Shown: in pieces, positions 43,689 to 53,651 of the stretch | Position numbering within the stretch: the first letter of the stretch is position 1 | How the letters are laid out: each line of letters opens with the position of its first letter | Assembly: GCF_900108485.1 (NCBI RefSeq) | Contig: NZ_FNXF01000017.1 | Span: 1 to 64,000, forward strand | Reading direction: 5' to 3' | Length of the DNA stretch: 64,000 bases | From: Rheinheimera pacifica | GTDB taxonomy: Bacteria > Pseudomonadota > Gammaproteobacteria > Enterobacterales > Alteromonadaceae | The notes under the pieces: generated by a model | The model's database searches: none | What the model was told of the DNA's origin: nothing | Seen by the model: the letters and a program-made list of their open reading frames with translations, nothing else | Made by a program: the position numbers and the translations under genes

Positions 43689-45701
43689 ATGAAGTTAACC
43701 GTAGCATTACGGGTGATTGGTGGGTTTGGCATCATTTCGCTACTCCTGTTAATCATAGGTACAACATCTTATGTAAGTTTGAACAATATCAGTGCATCAA
43801 CAGCAGAAGTAAACCAGGTTTCCATACCCGCTCTTGAACAAAGTGCGCTAATGCAAAGCGGTTTTGTGGTAATGAGCAAACAAAGCCTGCAGGCGTTCTA
43901 CGCGACCTCTTTGCAAGACGTTTCTTCTTTACGAAAATTGTTTTCTGAAGAACAACAGCGTTATGCCCAGGCAGCAAAAAACCTGAGCACCGCAGTACAA
44001 AATGAAGCGACTCTGAAAAGAGCTGCAGAAACAGTAAATGAAGCCTATAGCAATTTTACCCCTGTCACTACACAGTTATTCCAGCAACTGGAAAATAATT
44101 TAACCTTGCGTGACAACATTGACAGCAAACTTGCTGAGCTTGAAACACAAGCAGATGATACAGCATCATTGATTCTGGATTTTACTGACACGCGCGATGT
44201 CCAGCGCCGCTTTCCGCGTTCATATCAGGCCGCAACCGGTATTGAAACCGGCATAAACACCTTAATCAGCAATGTGGTAGATTTAAACCGTACTACATCC
44301 GACACCACCGCCAATACTATCAGCAATGAAATTGCGTTCCGGTTAAAAGAGCTTAATGATCAATTTGAAACAATCAAAACAGAAACTGCAGGCCAGGTAA
44401 GCCTGATTGATGATTTGGCAGAAAAATTTGCTCAAATTAACACTCTGCTGGCAGGTAATAACAGTATTGTAGAGTTAAAAACCCGCCGGCTGCAAAGCAC
44501 TGCAGATGCAACAGCACTGTTGGCCTCAGCTGAACAACAAACTGCCAGTGCAATGGCCAGCCTTGCTGGCTTATTAACCCAGGCCAGCAAAGCGGCAGAA
44601 ACGATTCAGCAAGACTCGGCGTCCGGTGTGTCTAATGCTATTACACTGATTTTTATCGTAGTGCTGATCTCTATTATTGTTTCAGTGGTTATTGCAACGG
44701 TAACTGTGCGCAGCATTTCTATTCCACTGGCTAAGGTAAATCAGATCCTCGGCGTAGTGGCGTCTGGTGATATGACTCAAAAACTGGATGACAGCGCCAA
44801 AGATGAGTTTGGTGAGCTGGCCCGTAACTGCAACAAGGTTATTGCTAACCTGCAACAGCTGATCCAGGGCATTATCTCCCGCTCTACTCAATTGGCAGCA
44901 GCATCTGAGCAGACTTCAGCCATTACGGTGCAAACCACCCAAGCCATTCGTGAGCAAAAGTCTCAGGTTACCCAAGCGGCAACAGCTACCACAGAGATGA
45001 GCAGCACAGCGCAAGGCGTATTACAAAGCTCTAATGATGCGGTTGCCGAAATTAAGAACGCTGACAATGAAGCTGAACGGGTTAAAGGCATCTCTCTGGA
45101 AAATAAAGCTATTATTCTCCAGTTGTCACACGAAGTGGAGCAGGCCTCAGTTGTTATCAACAAATTACACAAAGACAGTGCCTCTATCGGCAGTATATTG
45201 GATGTAATACGTGGCATTGCCGAGCAAACTAACCTGTTGGCATTAAATGCGGCTATTGAAGCGGCCCGTGCCGGTGAACAAGGCCGTGGTTTTGCGGTAG
45301 TAGCAGACGAAGTTCGCTCGCTGGCCAGTAAGACCCAGGCATCTACCCAGGAAATTCAGGCGATGATCCAGGTACTGCAAAGCGGCGCCCAGGCTGCGGT
45401 AGAAGCGATGAACAAAGGTAAAAAACAAGCTGAAAACTGTGTGGCAAAAACTGAGGTGGCCACCAAAGCGCTGGACTCTATCACCCATGCTGTGCATTTA
45501 GCGCATGATATGAGCACACAAATCTCTGATGCGGCTAAAGAGCAAAATCAGGTGTCGCATGAGATCAGCAAGCTGTTGGAGTCGATTGTTTCTATTGCAG
45601 AGGAAACGGCATCAGGTGCTGAACAAACGTCTGAATCCAGCCATGAAGTAGCAAGACTGGCTGAAGAATTACGTGTTTCTGTAGAGCAGTTCAAAGTCTG
45701 A
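43689..45701 (+). CDS. Methyl-accepting chemotaxis protein
   Basis: A 670-residue chemoreceptor. TM1 ([23 protein letters not shown]) and TM2 ([21 protein letters not shown]) frame a long helical periplasmic sensor of about 290 residues, likely a helical-bundle (HBM or 4HB) type. HAMP follows ([21 protein letters not shown]), then the kinase-control domain with [20 protein letters not shown] and [12 protein letters not shown] at its tip. No CheR-binding pentapeptide ends the protein. The ligand is unknown. ATG 43689 is used because GGGAG precedes it. Inserted between apaH and folA relative to E. coli. Confidence 0.95.
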   Translation: MKLTVALRVIGGFGIISLLLLIIGTTSYVSLNNISASTAEVNQVSIPALEQSALMQSGFVVMSKQSLQAFYATSLQDVSSLRKLFSEEQQRYAQAAKNLSTAVQNEATLKRAAETVNEAYSNFTPVTTQLFQQLENNLTLRDNIDSKLAELETQADDTASLILDFTDTRDVQRRFPRSYQAATGIETGINTLISNVVDLNRTTSDTTANTISNEIAFRLKELNDQFETIKTETAGQVSLIDDLAEKFAQINTLLAGNNSIVELKTRRLQSTADATALLASAEQQTASAMASLAGLLTQASKAAETIQQDSASGVSNAITLIFIVVLISIIVSVVIATVTVRSISIPLAKVNQILGVVASGDMTQKLDDSAKDEFGELARNCNKVIANLQQLIQGIISRSTQLAAASEQTSAITVQTTQAIREQKSQVTQAATATTEMSSTAQGVLQSSNDAVAEIKNADNEAERVKGISLENKAIILQLSHEVEQASVVINKLHKDSASIGSILDVIRGIAEQTNLLALNAAIEAARAGEQGRGFAVVADEVRSLASKTQASTQEIQAMIQVLQSGAQAAVEAMNKGKKQAENCVAKTEVATKALDSITHAVHLAHDMSTQISDAAKEQNQVSHEISKLLESIVSIAEETASGAEQTSESSHEVARLAEELRVSVEQFKV

Positions 45702-45723
45702 TTTCACGGCCCGAAATAAAAAA

Positions 45724-45748
45724 ATCCGCCAGCTGGCGGATTTTTTTA
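45724..45748. terminator. Bidirectional terminator between chemoreceptor gene and DUF3718 gene
   Basis: ATCCGCCAGCTGGCGGAT at 45724-45741 is a perfect 18-bp palindrome with seven T's on the plus side and a seven-A run (TTTT on the minus strand) on the other. It serves the two convergent genes. Confidence 0.8.
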
Positions 45749-45762
45749 TTGGTAGACTAATT

Positions 45763-46143
45763 TTAGTCGCCTTCACCGGCGCGGCTTTTCAGCACTGCCA
45801 GCAAGGGTGAGGCCGCAAAGCCGTTTGCTTCAGCCCAGGCAATATCACCTGATGCGCCAACAGCAGACCCCGGTAACTGTTTAACAATAAACTCGCCAAC
45901 ATCTGCAGCATTGCTTTTAAAAGCGTGCCGGATAAGACTTTCACCGTTACATACCACACCATCGTAAATATTGCGTAAACGCAGACGATAGTCACTAAGA
46001 ACTTTTCTCAGACGGTTCTTATCGTCAGCTGCCACATAATCACACATAGAAGCAGCTAACTGATCATCTGCTACCGCAACCGGCGATACCAGTGCGGCAA
46101 CACTTAAAGCAGCACCGCAAAACAACGTTGGTAATAATCTCAT
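45763..46143 (-). CDS. DUF3718-like secreted protein
   Basis: A 126-residue exported protein. It has a signal peptide (TLFCGAALSVAALVSPVAVA) and a small helical domain with two cysteines: SMCDYVAADDKNRLRKVLSDYRLRLRNIYDGVVCNGESL. The pattern CDYV-x-ADD...RLRNIYDGxxCNG agrees with my memory of DUF3718, a family of unknown function in Shewanella and relatives. AAGGAG precedes the ATG. It lies downstream of folA on the same strand, with 76 bp between them. Confidence 0.75.
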   Translation of the reverse strand: MRLLPTLFCGAALSVAALVSPVAVADDQLAASMCDYVAADDKNRLRKVLSDYRLRLRNIYDGVVCNGESLIRHAFKSNAADVGEFIVKQLPGSAVGASGDIAWAEANGFAASPLLAVLKSRAGEGD

Positions 46144-46219
46144 TTACTACTCCTTGCTGAACACAACCTGAAGCATCTTAACAATATGCAGCAGCAGGTG
46201 CAAATATAGCCAGCAGAAG

Positions 46220-46708
46220 CTAATTACGTATTAAGGTTATAAAGCGACAATCATATGGATTATTATCGTCTGCAGGCAAGAAGCTTTGCTCGGCTAATTC
46301 CCAGCTACCAGCAGCATGATAATCCGGGAAACAGGCATCACCTTCTGTTTCCAATGATATTTCTGTCAGATATAACCGTTGGGCTAACGGCAGACACTGA
46401 CGGTATATCTCAGCACCGCCAATGACCATGACTTCAGGTTGGTCATGCAATAGCTCAAAAGCTTTCGCTAAGCTATTCACCCATTCTGCACCACGTGGGT
46501 CTGTTACTGTTTGCCGGCTCACCACAATATTGCGCCGCCCGGGCAGCACACGGCCGATAGACTCAAAAGTCTTGCGGCCCATTACTACCGGCTTACCCAG
46601 TGTCACTGCTTTAAAATGCTTTAAATCTGCCGGCAAATGCCAGGGCATCTGATTATCTTTGCCTATTACACGATTGGCAGCCATCGCTGCCACCATAGAG
46701 ATGATCAT
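46220..46708 (-). CDS. folA: Dihydrofolate reductase
   Basis: A 162-residue NADPH-dependent enzyme making tetrahydrofolate. It shows MVAAMAANRVIGKDNQMPWHLPADL (the W-x-x-P-x-D/E active site, with the usual acid in LPADLKHFK), VMGRKTFESIG and VIGGAEIYRQCLP. The length is standard (E. coli 159). It sits 13 bp after obgE on the same strand and may be read from the rplU-rpmA-obgE direction. Confidence 0.97.
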   Translation of the reverse strand: MIISMVAAMAANRVIGKDNQMPWHLPADLKHFKAVTLGKPVVMGRKTFESIGRVLPGRRNIVVSRQTVTDPRGAEWVNSLAKAFELLHDQPEVMVIGGAEIYRQCLPLAQRLYLTEISLETEGDACFPDYHAAGSWELAEQSFLPADDNNPYDCRFITLIRN

Positions 46709-46721
46709 GAGCTTACCTTAC

Positions 46722-47897
<1,176 letters not shown>

Positions 47898-48008
47898 TCA
47901 GATTAAAACCAGTTAACAGCTAACTGGCGATAAGTATAACTTAGGTTAAGTACAAGTGTGCCGCTAACATCACATTATGCAGTCTGCTGTACCTTGTTTA
48001 ATAAAAAA

Positions 48009-48031
48009 CCCCGCACTTAGGCGGGGTTTTT
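48009..48031 (-). terminator. Intrinsic terminator downstream of rpmA
   Basis: CCCCGC (48009-48014), loop, GCGGGG (48021-48026). The minus-strand transcript runs into six T's (A's at 48003-48008), and the plus side also has five T's. It separates rplU-rpmA from obgE. Confidence 0.85.
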
Positions 48032-48046
48032 CTGAAGCCTATCAGC

Positions 48047-48304
48047 TTATTCGCTGACGATGCTTACGAAATTGCGGTTGTACTCGCCTTTCACTTCAAA
48101 CTTCACTTTACCTTCAGTTAAAGCGAATAAAGTGTGGTCTTTACCGATACCAACGTTAGTGCCCGGGTGGAACTTAGTGCCACGCTGACGTACGATGATG
48201 CTACCAGCTAAAACCGTTTCGCCACCGAAGCGCTTAACACCTAAGCGTTTAGCTTCTGAATCGCGACCGTTACGAGTGCTACCTACACCTTTCTTACTTG
48301 CCAT
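48047..48304 (-). CDS. rpmA: 50S ribosomal protein L27
   Basis: An 85-residue ribosomal protein whose N-terminus reaches the peptidyl-transferase centre. Begins [27 protein letters not shown] and contains [17 protein letters not shown]. Normal length. It follows rplU by 15 bp on the same strand. Confidence 0.98.
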   Translation of the reverse strand: MASKKGVGSTRNGRDSEAKRLGVKRFGGETVLAGSIIVRQRGTKFHPGTNVGIGKDHTLFALTEGKVKFEVKGEYNRNFVSIVSE

Positions 48305-48319
48305 GTGTCGATACTCCTG

Positions 48320-48628
48320 TTACGCGCTGATGCTGGTAATTTTCACTTCAGTGAACCACTGGCGGTGGCCCATCTGTTTGCGTGAATGCTTACGACGACG
48401 GAATTTAACGATTTTAAGCTTATCGCCACGGCCATGAGTGACCACTTCCGCTACTACTTTACCACCTTCTACTAAAGGTGCACCGATACTGATATCTTCG
48501 CCATTAGCGACCATCAACGGTGTAAATTCGATTGTTGCGCCGGTTTCTAAATCTAGTTTTTCTAGACGTAGAGTTTGACCTTCCGTCACACGGTGCTGTT
48601 TGCCACCACTTTGGAAAACCGCGTACAT
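48320..48628 (-). CDS. rplU: 50S ribosomal protein L21
   Basis: A 102-residue 23S rRNA-binding protein. The start [24 protein letters not shown] and [23 protein letters not shown] are diagnostic. ATG 48628 with GGAG upstream gives the standard N-terminus; the open frame to 48649 is not used. First gene of the rplU-rpmA unit, divergent from ispB as in E. coli. Confidence 0.98.
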   Translation of the reverse strand: MYAVFQSGGKQHRVTEGQTLRLEKLDLETGATIEFTPLMVANGEDISIGAPLVEGGKVVAEVVTHGRGDKLKIVKFRRRKHSRKQMGHRQWFTEVKITSISA

Positions 48629-48838
48629 AGTTAACTCCGTACAAAGCACGCCATCGCTTGGTTAAGGGGCGTGTTAATTCAATTCACAGGGCGCGAATTG
48701 TACGCAATTTCCCCTACCCCCGCAAGTAGTAATATAAAAAAGATCTCTCTGCTGACAAAAGGATCCGGTTTTGCTTTGGGACTGCCCAGCCAATAGTGTA
48801 GAATTAGCGACATTCTATGGTTTAAGCAGTTGTTTTTC

Positions 48839-49810
48839 ATGACGCTCGAACAGATCCAGCAGCTAACCTCTGACGATATGGCTGCCGTTAATCAGCATAT
48901 TTTTTCTCAGCTAAATTCAGATGTCGCCCTGATTAATCAATTAGGCATTTATATCGTTAACAGCGGTGGCAAACGCCTGCGCCCGTTGTTGGCGGTGCTG
49001 GCAGCTAAAGCGCTGCATTATCAGGGCACAGCTCATGTCACTGTAGCGGCAATTATAGAATTCATTCACACTTCCACTTTATTACATGATGACGTGGTAG
49101 ATGAATCCACTTTACGCCGGGGCAAGCAAACCGCCAATGCAGTGTTTGGTAACCAGGCCAGTGTATTAGTGGGTGACTTCCTTTACAGCCGCTCGTTTCA
49201 GATGATGGTATCGCTGAACGATATGCGCATCATGAATATTCTGGCCGACGCGACCAATATTATCGCCGAAGGTGAAGTATTACAGCTGATGAATGTAAAT
49301 GACCCCGACACTACAGAACAAAGCTATATGCAGGTTATTTACTGTAAAACAGCAAAGCTGTTTGAAGCCGCCACCCAATTAGCCGCTATTATTGCTAATC
49401 AACCTGAAGCCATAGTGAACAGTATGAAGTTGTACGGTATGCATCTTGGCACCGCTTTCCAACTGATTGATGATGTACTGGACTATCAGGCTGATGCCTC
49501 TGAGCTTGGCAAAAATATTGGCGACGATCTTGCTGAAGGCAAACCCACACTGCCGTTAATCCATGCCTTAAAACATGGTACTGCTGCCCAGCAAGCACTG
49601 ATCCGTGAAGCCATAGTAGAAGGTAATGGTATGGCGCATCTTGAGGCTATTATGGCCGCGCTACATGAAACCAATGCTTTTGAATACACCCGCCAGTTGG
49701 CAGAGCAGGAAGCAGAGAAAGCGCGTCAGGCACTGGCGGCTGTACCAGAATCAGAACATAAACAGGCATTGCTGGCGTTAGCCAATATTGCCGTGTCCCG
49801 CAACCACTAA
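48839..49810 (+). CDS. ispB: Octaprenyl diphosphate synthase
   Basis: A 323-residue trans-polyprenyl synthase that builds the quinone side chain from FPP and IPP. First aspartate-rich motif LLHDDVVDES and second FQLIDDVLDYQ are intact, with GGKRLRPLL near residue 45. ATG 48839 begins TLEQIQQL, like E. coli IspB; a TTG nine bases earlier is less likely. Divergent from rplU and followed by its own terminator. Confidence 0.95.
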   Translation: MTLEQIQQLTSDDMAAVNQHIFSQLNSDVALINQLGIYIVNSGGKRLRPLLAVLAAKALHYQGTAHVTVAAIIEFIHTSTLLHDDVVDESTLRRGKQTANAVFGNQASVLVGDFLYSRSFQMMVSLNDMRIMNILADATNIIAEGEVLQLMNVNDPDTTEQSYMQVIYCKTAKLFEAATQLAAIIANQPEAIVNSMKLYGMHLGTAFQLIDDVLDYQADASELGKNIGDDLAEGKPTLPLIHALKHGTAAQQALIREAIVEGNGMAHLEAIMAALHETNAFEYTRQLAEQEAEKARQALAAVPESEHKQALLALANIAVSRNH

Positions 49811-49830
49811 GGTTGCCGGGCATAGAAAAA

Positions 49831-49851
49831 GGCGCAGATGCGCCTTTTTTT
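49831..49851 (+). terminator. Intrinsic terminator of ispB
   Basis: GGCGCA-GA-TGCGCC at 49831-49844, followed by seven T's. It lies 20 bp after the ispB stop. A's on the other side could let it serve the convergent mdh too. Confidence 0.85.
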
Positions 49852-49865
49852 ATGCTGAGAATAAC

Positions 49866-50804
49866 TTAGTTATTCTTTACAAACTCTTCGCCTAAAGTGA
49901 TATCGGCTTTTAACGTGCCCAGCATATCATTCATGGCTTTTTGCTCGTAAGCACTTAAAGTACCGATTGGCAGCAATGCCTCTACGCCATTTTTACCCAG
50001 CGTAATTGGCTGAGCAAAGAAACGGGCATATTCGCCGTTACCTTCAACGTACGCATATTCAGTTACTTTCTCGCCCTGTAAACCCTTAATTAAGGAAATA
50101 CAGAAACGCGCAGCAGCCTGACCCATTGATAGCGTAGCAGATCCGCCACCGGCTTTAGCTTCAACTACTTCAGTACCGGCATTCTGGATACGGTGCGTTA
50201 ATGAGGCTACTTCGTCATCAGAGAAACTAACACCTGCAACCTGTGACAATAAAGGCAGAATAGTAGTACCGCTATGACCACCAATGACCGGTACAGTCAC
50301 TTCGGTCGGATTCTTACCTTTTAATTCACCGACGAAAGTCTCAGCACGGATCACGTCCAGAGTCGTTACACCAAACAAGCGGCGCGGATCGTAGGTGCCG
50401 GCTTTTTTGAATACGTCAGCAGCAATAGCCACAGTGGTATTTACCGGGTTAGTAATAATACCCACCAGCGCTTTAGGGCACTGCTGCACAATAGCCTCTG
50501 CCAGCGTTTTAACCACACCTGCGTTGATATTAAATAAGTCTGAACGGTCCATGCCCGGCTTACGCGGCATACCTGCAGGGATCATCACTACATCAGCGCC
50601 AGCCAGTGCGGTGTGTAAGTCTTCTTTACCGTAGCCTGTTACTTTAACAGCGGTAGGGATATGGCTTAAATCAACCGCAACACCCGGTGTTACCGGCGCT
50701 AAATCATACAACGCCAAGTCTGTGCCTGCAGGTAAGTCTAATTTCAGCAATAACGATAATGCCTGGCCAATACCGCCGGCGGCACCTAATACGGCAACTT
50801 TCAT
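49866..50804 (-). CDS. mdh: Malate dehydrogenase
   Basis: A 312-residue NAD-dependent enzyme of the TCA cycle. N-terminal Rossmann motif [19 protein letters not shown], substrate-binding [27 protein letters not shown] and catalytic histidine in [16 protein letters not shown] are all present. Same length as E. coli Mdh. ATG 50804 with GGGAG upstream is the true start; 22 codons of open frame upstream are not used. Divergent from argR. Confidence 0.98.
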   Translation of the reverse strand: MKVAVLGAAGGIGQALSLLLKLDLPAGTDLALYDLAPVTPGVAVDLSHIPTAVKVTGYGKEDLHTALAGADVVMIPAGMPRKPGMDRSDLFNINAGVVKTLAEAIVQQCPKALVGIITNPVNTTVAIAADVFKKAGTYDPRRLFGVTTLDVIRAETFVGELKGKNPTEVTVPVIGGHSGTTILPLLSQVAGVSFSDDEVASLTHRIQNAGTEVVEAKAGGGSATLSMGQAAARFCISLIKGLQGEKVTEYAYVEGNGEYARFFAQPITLGKNGVEALLPIGTLSAYEQKAMNDMLGTLKADITLGEEFVKNN

Positions 50805-50923
50805 AATTATCTCCCTTGATAACGGTTGAATGAAAACGCGCCAACAATACTGAAACCGCGTTGAAAACACAAATAGCTTAAGCCTAAAGTCTAAGCATTT
50901 TAGCGAATTTTAGTGTACTTTAC

Positions 50924-50936
50924 TTCACAAAGTGAA
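50924..50936. promoter_or_regulatory. Short inverted repeat in the mdh-argR intergenic region
   Basis: TTCAC-AAA-GTGAA lies between the two divergent genes, 55 bp before argR. It may mark an operator or promoter element. It does not match a full ARG box. Confidence 0.25.
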
Positions 50937-50991
50937 TGCGGCAACGAACTTTGCTAAGATAACGACACGAAACAAGAGGTAAGAGTGTTAT

Positions 50992-51465
50992 ATGACCAGG
51001 CAAGCCAAACAGGAAGTGTTAACTCAGGCTTTTAAAGCGCTGTTAAAAATGGAAAAATTTGGTTCTCAAAGTGAAATTGTCGATGCCCTGAAAAATGACG
51101 GTTTTGATAATATCAGTCAGTCAAAGGTATCCCGTATGCTTAGCAAATATGGTGCGGTACGTACCCGCAATGCCAAGCAGGAAATGGTTTATACCCTGCC
51201 TCCTGAGTTAGGTATGCCAACAACCAAAAGCCCGTTACGCCAACTGGTACTGGACATAGAACATAATGATGTGATGATTATTATCCGTACCAGCCCGGGC
51301 GCAGCACAACTTATAGCACGTATGCTTGACTCTATCGGCAAGGCTGAAGGTGTGCTTGGCACTATCGCCGGTGACGACACCATTTTTATCGCACCAAATA
51401 AAGTGCAGAATATTAATGAGATTTTACAAACGGTAACTAAGTTATTTGAAGGAAAGCTGGCCTGA
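50992..51465 (+). CDS. argR: Arginine repressor
   Basis: A 157-residue transcription regulator that binds ARG boxes as a hexamer when arginine is present. Winged-helix N-terminus [41 protein letters not shown]-terminal arginine-binding and oligomerisation domain with [15 protein letters not shown] and [13 protein letters not shown]. Divergent from mdh, as in E. coli. Its stop abuts the stop of the peroxidase gene. Confidence 0.97.
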   Translation: MTRQAKQEVLTQAFKALLKMEKFGSQSEIVDALKNDGFDNISQSKVSRMLSKYGAVRTRNAKQEMVYTLPPELGMPTTKSPLRQLVLDIEHNDVMIIIRTSPGAAQLIARMLDSIGKAEGVLGTIAGDDTIFIAPNKVQNINEILQTVTKLFEGKLA

Positions 51466-52386
51466 TTACGGCCTGGCTGCCAGCTCCAGAAAACTTATAG
51501 AAGGTACAAAAAACGCTGCACTGAAATCGAAGCGGCTGTAATTCAGCAGTTGATCGTAGCCCTGATTTTGTTCTGCCAGCCCTAATCTACGCTTGAGTTG
51601 TTGTAACAAAACGTCTGCATCTGCACAATAGGTTAATTGCAACATGCCTTGCACCTTTGGTTGTGAAAATGGCATGTTTTGCTGTAAAAAAATGCCCCGG
51701 GCGATATCTGGCTGCACCACTGCATAATGGCTATCAGCCGCCTGTAGTGGCGGGGGAAGGGGTTTACCAGATACTTTATCCATCCCCATTATGTCTTCCT
51801 GCTGCTTAGTGTTCAGTTGCTGCCAGTTACTCAAATCAAAATTAAGACAATGTAAATGCAAGTAACTGCCACCGGCAAAAACCGGCTGCTGTATATGGTC
51901 AACCAAGGCTGCCACACGCTTGGCTTTGCCCTTTGGATTGCATGGTGCATCAATAAAGCCGGTGAGGCTGCGGCCATCAAGGTAACGAAAACCCTGAATA
52001 TGCTCCTGCAGCTCAGCATGGCCCTGTAGCAATTGCAACACCTGTTGCGCGGCAATAAAATTCACATCCAGACGGTCAGAGCGAATTTGAATCAACAGAT
52101 CCAGCGGCACAGGCGCAAGATCAATATCTTCAGCGGGTAAGTCAGGAAAAGGGCTCAGGCCTGCCGGTCTGGCATCAGGATACAGGATATCCCAGTAGTT
52201 ACTGCCGATAGCCACTACACTGGTTAATAATGCCTCAGAAAAATGCACGGCCAAGCGGTCAAATAGCTGTGGTAAACGGGCAAGTTTATGCCTTAGGACC
52301 CGCTCGTGCCCCTCCAGGGCGTTGAAGAATAAATAACTACCATGCAGGTTTGCTTCAGTACAAATTCCCAGTTGCTCTCTGGCCAT
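51466..52386 (-). CDS. Dyp-type peroxidase family protein with altered active-site motifs
   Basis: A 306-residue ferredoxin-like-fold haem protein of the dye-decolourising peroxidase family. The GxxDG motif appears as GFIDAPCNP, keeping the acid D146 but with Ala instead of the second Gly. The proximal haem ligand is probably H220 in ADSHYAVVQ. Where relatives read LRxNMPFG, this protein reads LQQNMPFS, so the distal arginine aligns with Gln235, while the following Asn237 is kept. The haem may bind, but peroxidase activity could be reduced or changed. ATG 52386 with AAGGA is preferred to the ATG at 52413. A perfect palindrome lies 53 bp upstream. No encapsulin gene is nearby. Confidence 0.8.
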   Translation of the reverse strand: MAREQLGICTEANLHGSYLFFNALEGHERVLRHKLARLPQLFDRLAVHFSEALLTSVVAIGSNYWDILYPDARPAGLSPFPDLPAEDIDLAPVPLDLLIQIRSDRLDVNFIAAQQVLQLLQGHAELQEHIQGFRYLDGRSLTGFIDAPCNPKGKAKRVAALVDHIQQPVFAGGSYLHLHCLNFDLSNWQQLNTKQQEDIMGMDKVSGKPLPPPLQAADSHYAVVQPDIARGIFLQQNMPFSQPKVQGMLQLTYCADADVLLQQLKRRLGLAEQNQGYDQLLNYSRFDFSAAFFVPSISFLELAARP

Positions 52387-52438
52387 AACAATCCTTTTTT
52401 TACTACATGCCACAATAACCGCTTTCAGGCCGGCATTC

Positions 52439-52458
52439 TTGTGAGATATATCTCACAA
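52439..52458. promoter_or_regulatory. Perfect 20-bp palindrome upstream of the Dyp peroxidase gene
   Basis: TTGTGAGATATATCTCACAA reads identically on both strands. It lies 53 bp upstream of the peroxidase ATG, where a repressor or activator site would be expected, and about 170 bp before the CsrB-like RNA. The TGTGA/TCACA half-sites are eight bases apart, not the six required for CRP, so another regulator is likely. Confidence 0.6.
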
Positions 52459-52628
52459 AAGAGTAAGTTTAAACGCTATTTCACACAGAATGAAGAAAGA
52501 CAAAAGAACTATATCACTATGAAAAATAAAGCGAAATTACAAAAAATAACACTTTTACAATAATATTACATAGCGCAAATTATAAAAAAGCCATGCCAGA
52601 TTCTCACAATAAAGCGCATACTTACTTC

Positions 52629-52965
52629 GTCAACGGATAAGCAGGCTGACAGGATGTTAGCGTTAATTGCACGAAGCAGTACCTTGCTAGGATAGCACAG
52701 CGGTAGCAGACAGGACATGCTCAGGATGAGCACAGCATTTTCAGATTCTTCACCGGCGCTGAAAATATCAAGGAAGCAAGCAGGACCTCTCAGGATGAGA
52801 GTACATTATCAGGATGATAATGTTTATGGATGACAGGACCAGGCAAGATGCCTTTTGGACACTCCGGGATGGAGCCAGGGATGAAATACTACGGATAGTA
52901 TCGACATGGATGACGAAAAAGGACCTTAGGTGGCCGCGTAGTTTGCGGCCTACCTTCTTCCCTCT
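52629..52965 (+). ncRNA. csrB: CsrB-like regulatory RNA (CsrA-sequestering)
   Basis: A roughly 340-nt stretch without a convincing ORF, packed with about 18 GGA motifs, many as CAGGA. Several sit in loops of perfect hairpins: GCTA-GGA-TAGC (52686-52696), TGCTCA-GGA-TGAGCA (52718-52732), CTCTCA-GGA-TGAGAG (52787-52801), ACATTATCA-GGA-TGATAATG (from 52803) and ATACTA-CGGA-TAGTAT (52886-52901). That is the hallmark of CsrB/CsrC/RsmZ RNAs, which titrate the translational regulator CsrA. The 5' end is estimated from a GTCA...TGAC stem at 52629-52650; the 3' end from the terminal hairpin. The upstream 100 bp are very AT-rich. No clear GacA/UvrY box was found. CsrA is not encoded in this window. Confidence 0.85.
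52928..52960 (+). terminator. Terminal hairpin of the CsrB-like RNA
   Basis: AGGTGGCCGC pairs with GCGGCCTACCT (core GGCCGC 52932-52937 with GCGGCC 52945-52950), one bulge, followed by TTCTTCCCTCT. The U-tract is interrupted by C's, so termination efficiency is uncertain; a run of seven T's occurs at about 52993. Confidence 0.55.
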
Positions 52966-53036
52966 CCGCACTGCTATACCCCTCTCACTTATCTTTTTTT
53001 ATTCAGTGCTTTAACTTTGTTCTGCCGGCTACCCGC

Positions 53037-53468
53037 TTACTGTTTGTCTAACCGTTGCTGGTATACAGAGAAATCCGGCACTTCGCGCTGGTAATCCTGT
53101 TGATAAAGCGAAGAGTGAACAATGAAATCTGCTGTAGCCTGATTACAGGCTACAGGTATATTCCATACCACAGCCAGGCGTATCAGTGCTTTTACATCAG
53201 GATCATGGGGTTGCGATGACAGCGGGTCCCAGAAAAATACCAGCCAGTCAATTTTCTGCTCAGCGATCATAGCACCAATTTGCTGATCGCCCCCCAGCGG
53301 CCCGCTGGCTAAACACTGCACCGGTTGTTGCAACGCTTCAGCCACTAACTTACCGGTAGTGCCGGTTGCAACCAACTGCTTATCAGCAAAAAAATCTTTG
53401 TGCGTAGTCACCCAGCGCAGCAATGCCTGCTTTTTACCGTCATGGGCGACCAGTGCTATGGTTTTCAT
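53037..53468 (-). CDS. mgsA: Methylglyoxal synthase
   Basis: A 143-residue enzyme converting dihydroxyacetone phosphate to methylglyoxal and phosphate. It has IALVAHDGKKQALLRWV, the phosphate-binding ATGTTGKLV, catalytic-region SGPLGGDQQIGAMIAE, and FFWDPLSSQPHDPDVKALIRLAVVWNIPVACN. Slightly shorter than the E. coli protein (152). AAGGAG precedes the ATG. It is a single gene between the CsrB-like RNA and ilvC. Confidence 0.96.
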   Translation of the reverse strand: MKTIALVAHDGKKQALLRWVTTHKDFFADKQLVATGTTGKLVAEALQQPVQCLASGPLGGDQQIGAMIAEQKIDWLVFFWDPLSSQPHDPDVKALIRLAVVWNIPVACNQATADFIVHSSLYQQDYQREVPDFSVYQQRLDKQ

Positions 53469-53540
53469 ATCTATCGTGCTCCTTAATCTGCATTGCTACG
53501 CGTAAGGCGTGAGTGTGGTTAATATATCAGATAAAAAAAA

Positions 53541-53557
53541 GCCCTGCATAGCAGGGC
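53541..53557 (-). terminator. Intrinsic terminator of ilvC
   Basis: GCCCTGC-ATA-GCAGGGC, with eight T's following on the minus strand (A's at 53533-53540). It lies about 95 bp after the ilvC stop. Confidence 0.85.
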
Positions 53558-53651
53558 AAAACAACCAAGGTCCACGTATAACATCGTTATTGGTCAGGTA
53601 GCACAGCCGCTTCTGGCCTGCCATGCACCTTTAACCACATCATTCTTCCGG

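Noticed and set aside
50805-50991. ARG boxes for argR autoregulation
   Set aside because: No sequence close to the 18-bp ARG-box consensus was found; only a short TTCAC/GTGAA repeat is present.
52439-52458. CRP (cAMP receptor protein) site
   Set aside because: The half-sites TGTGA and TCACA are separated by eight rather than six bases, so a different regulator is more likely.
52768-53014. Overlapping ORFs of 66-67 codons on both strands within the CsrB-like region
   Set aside because: They have no ribosome site or protein-like composition, and the sequence is fully explained by the GGA-hairpin RNA.
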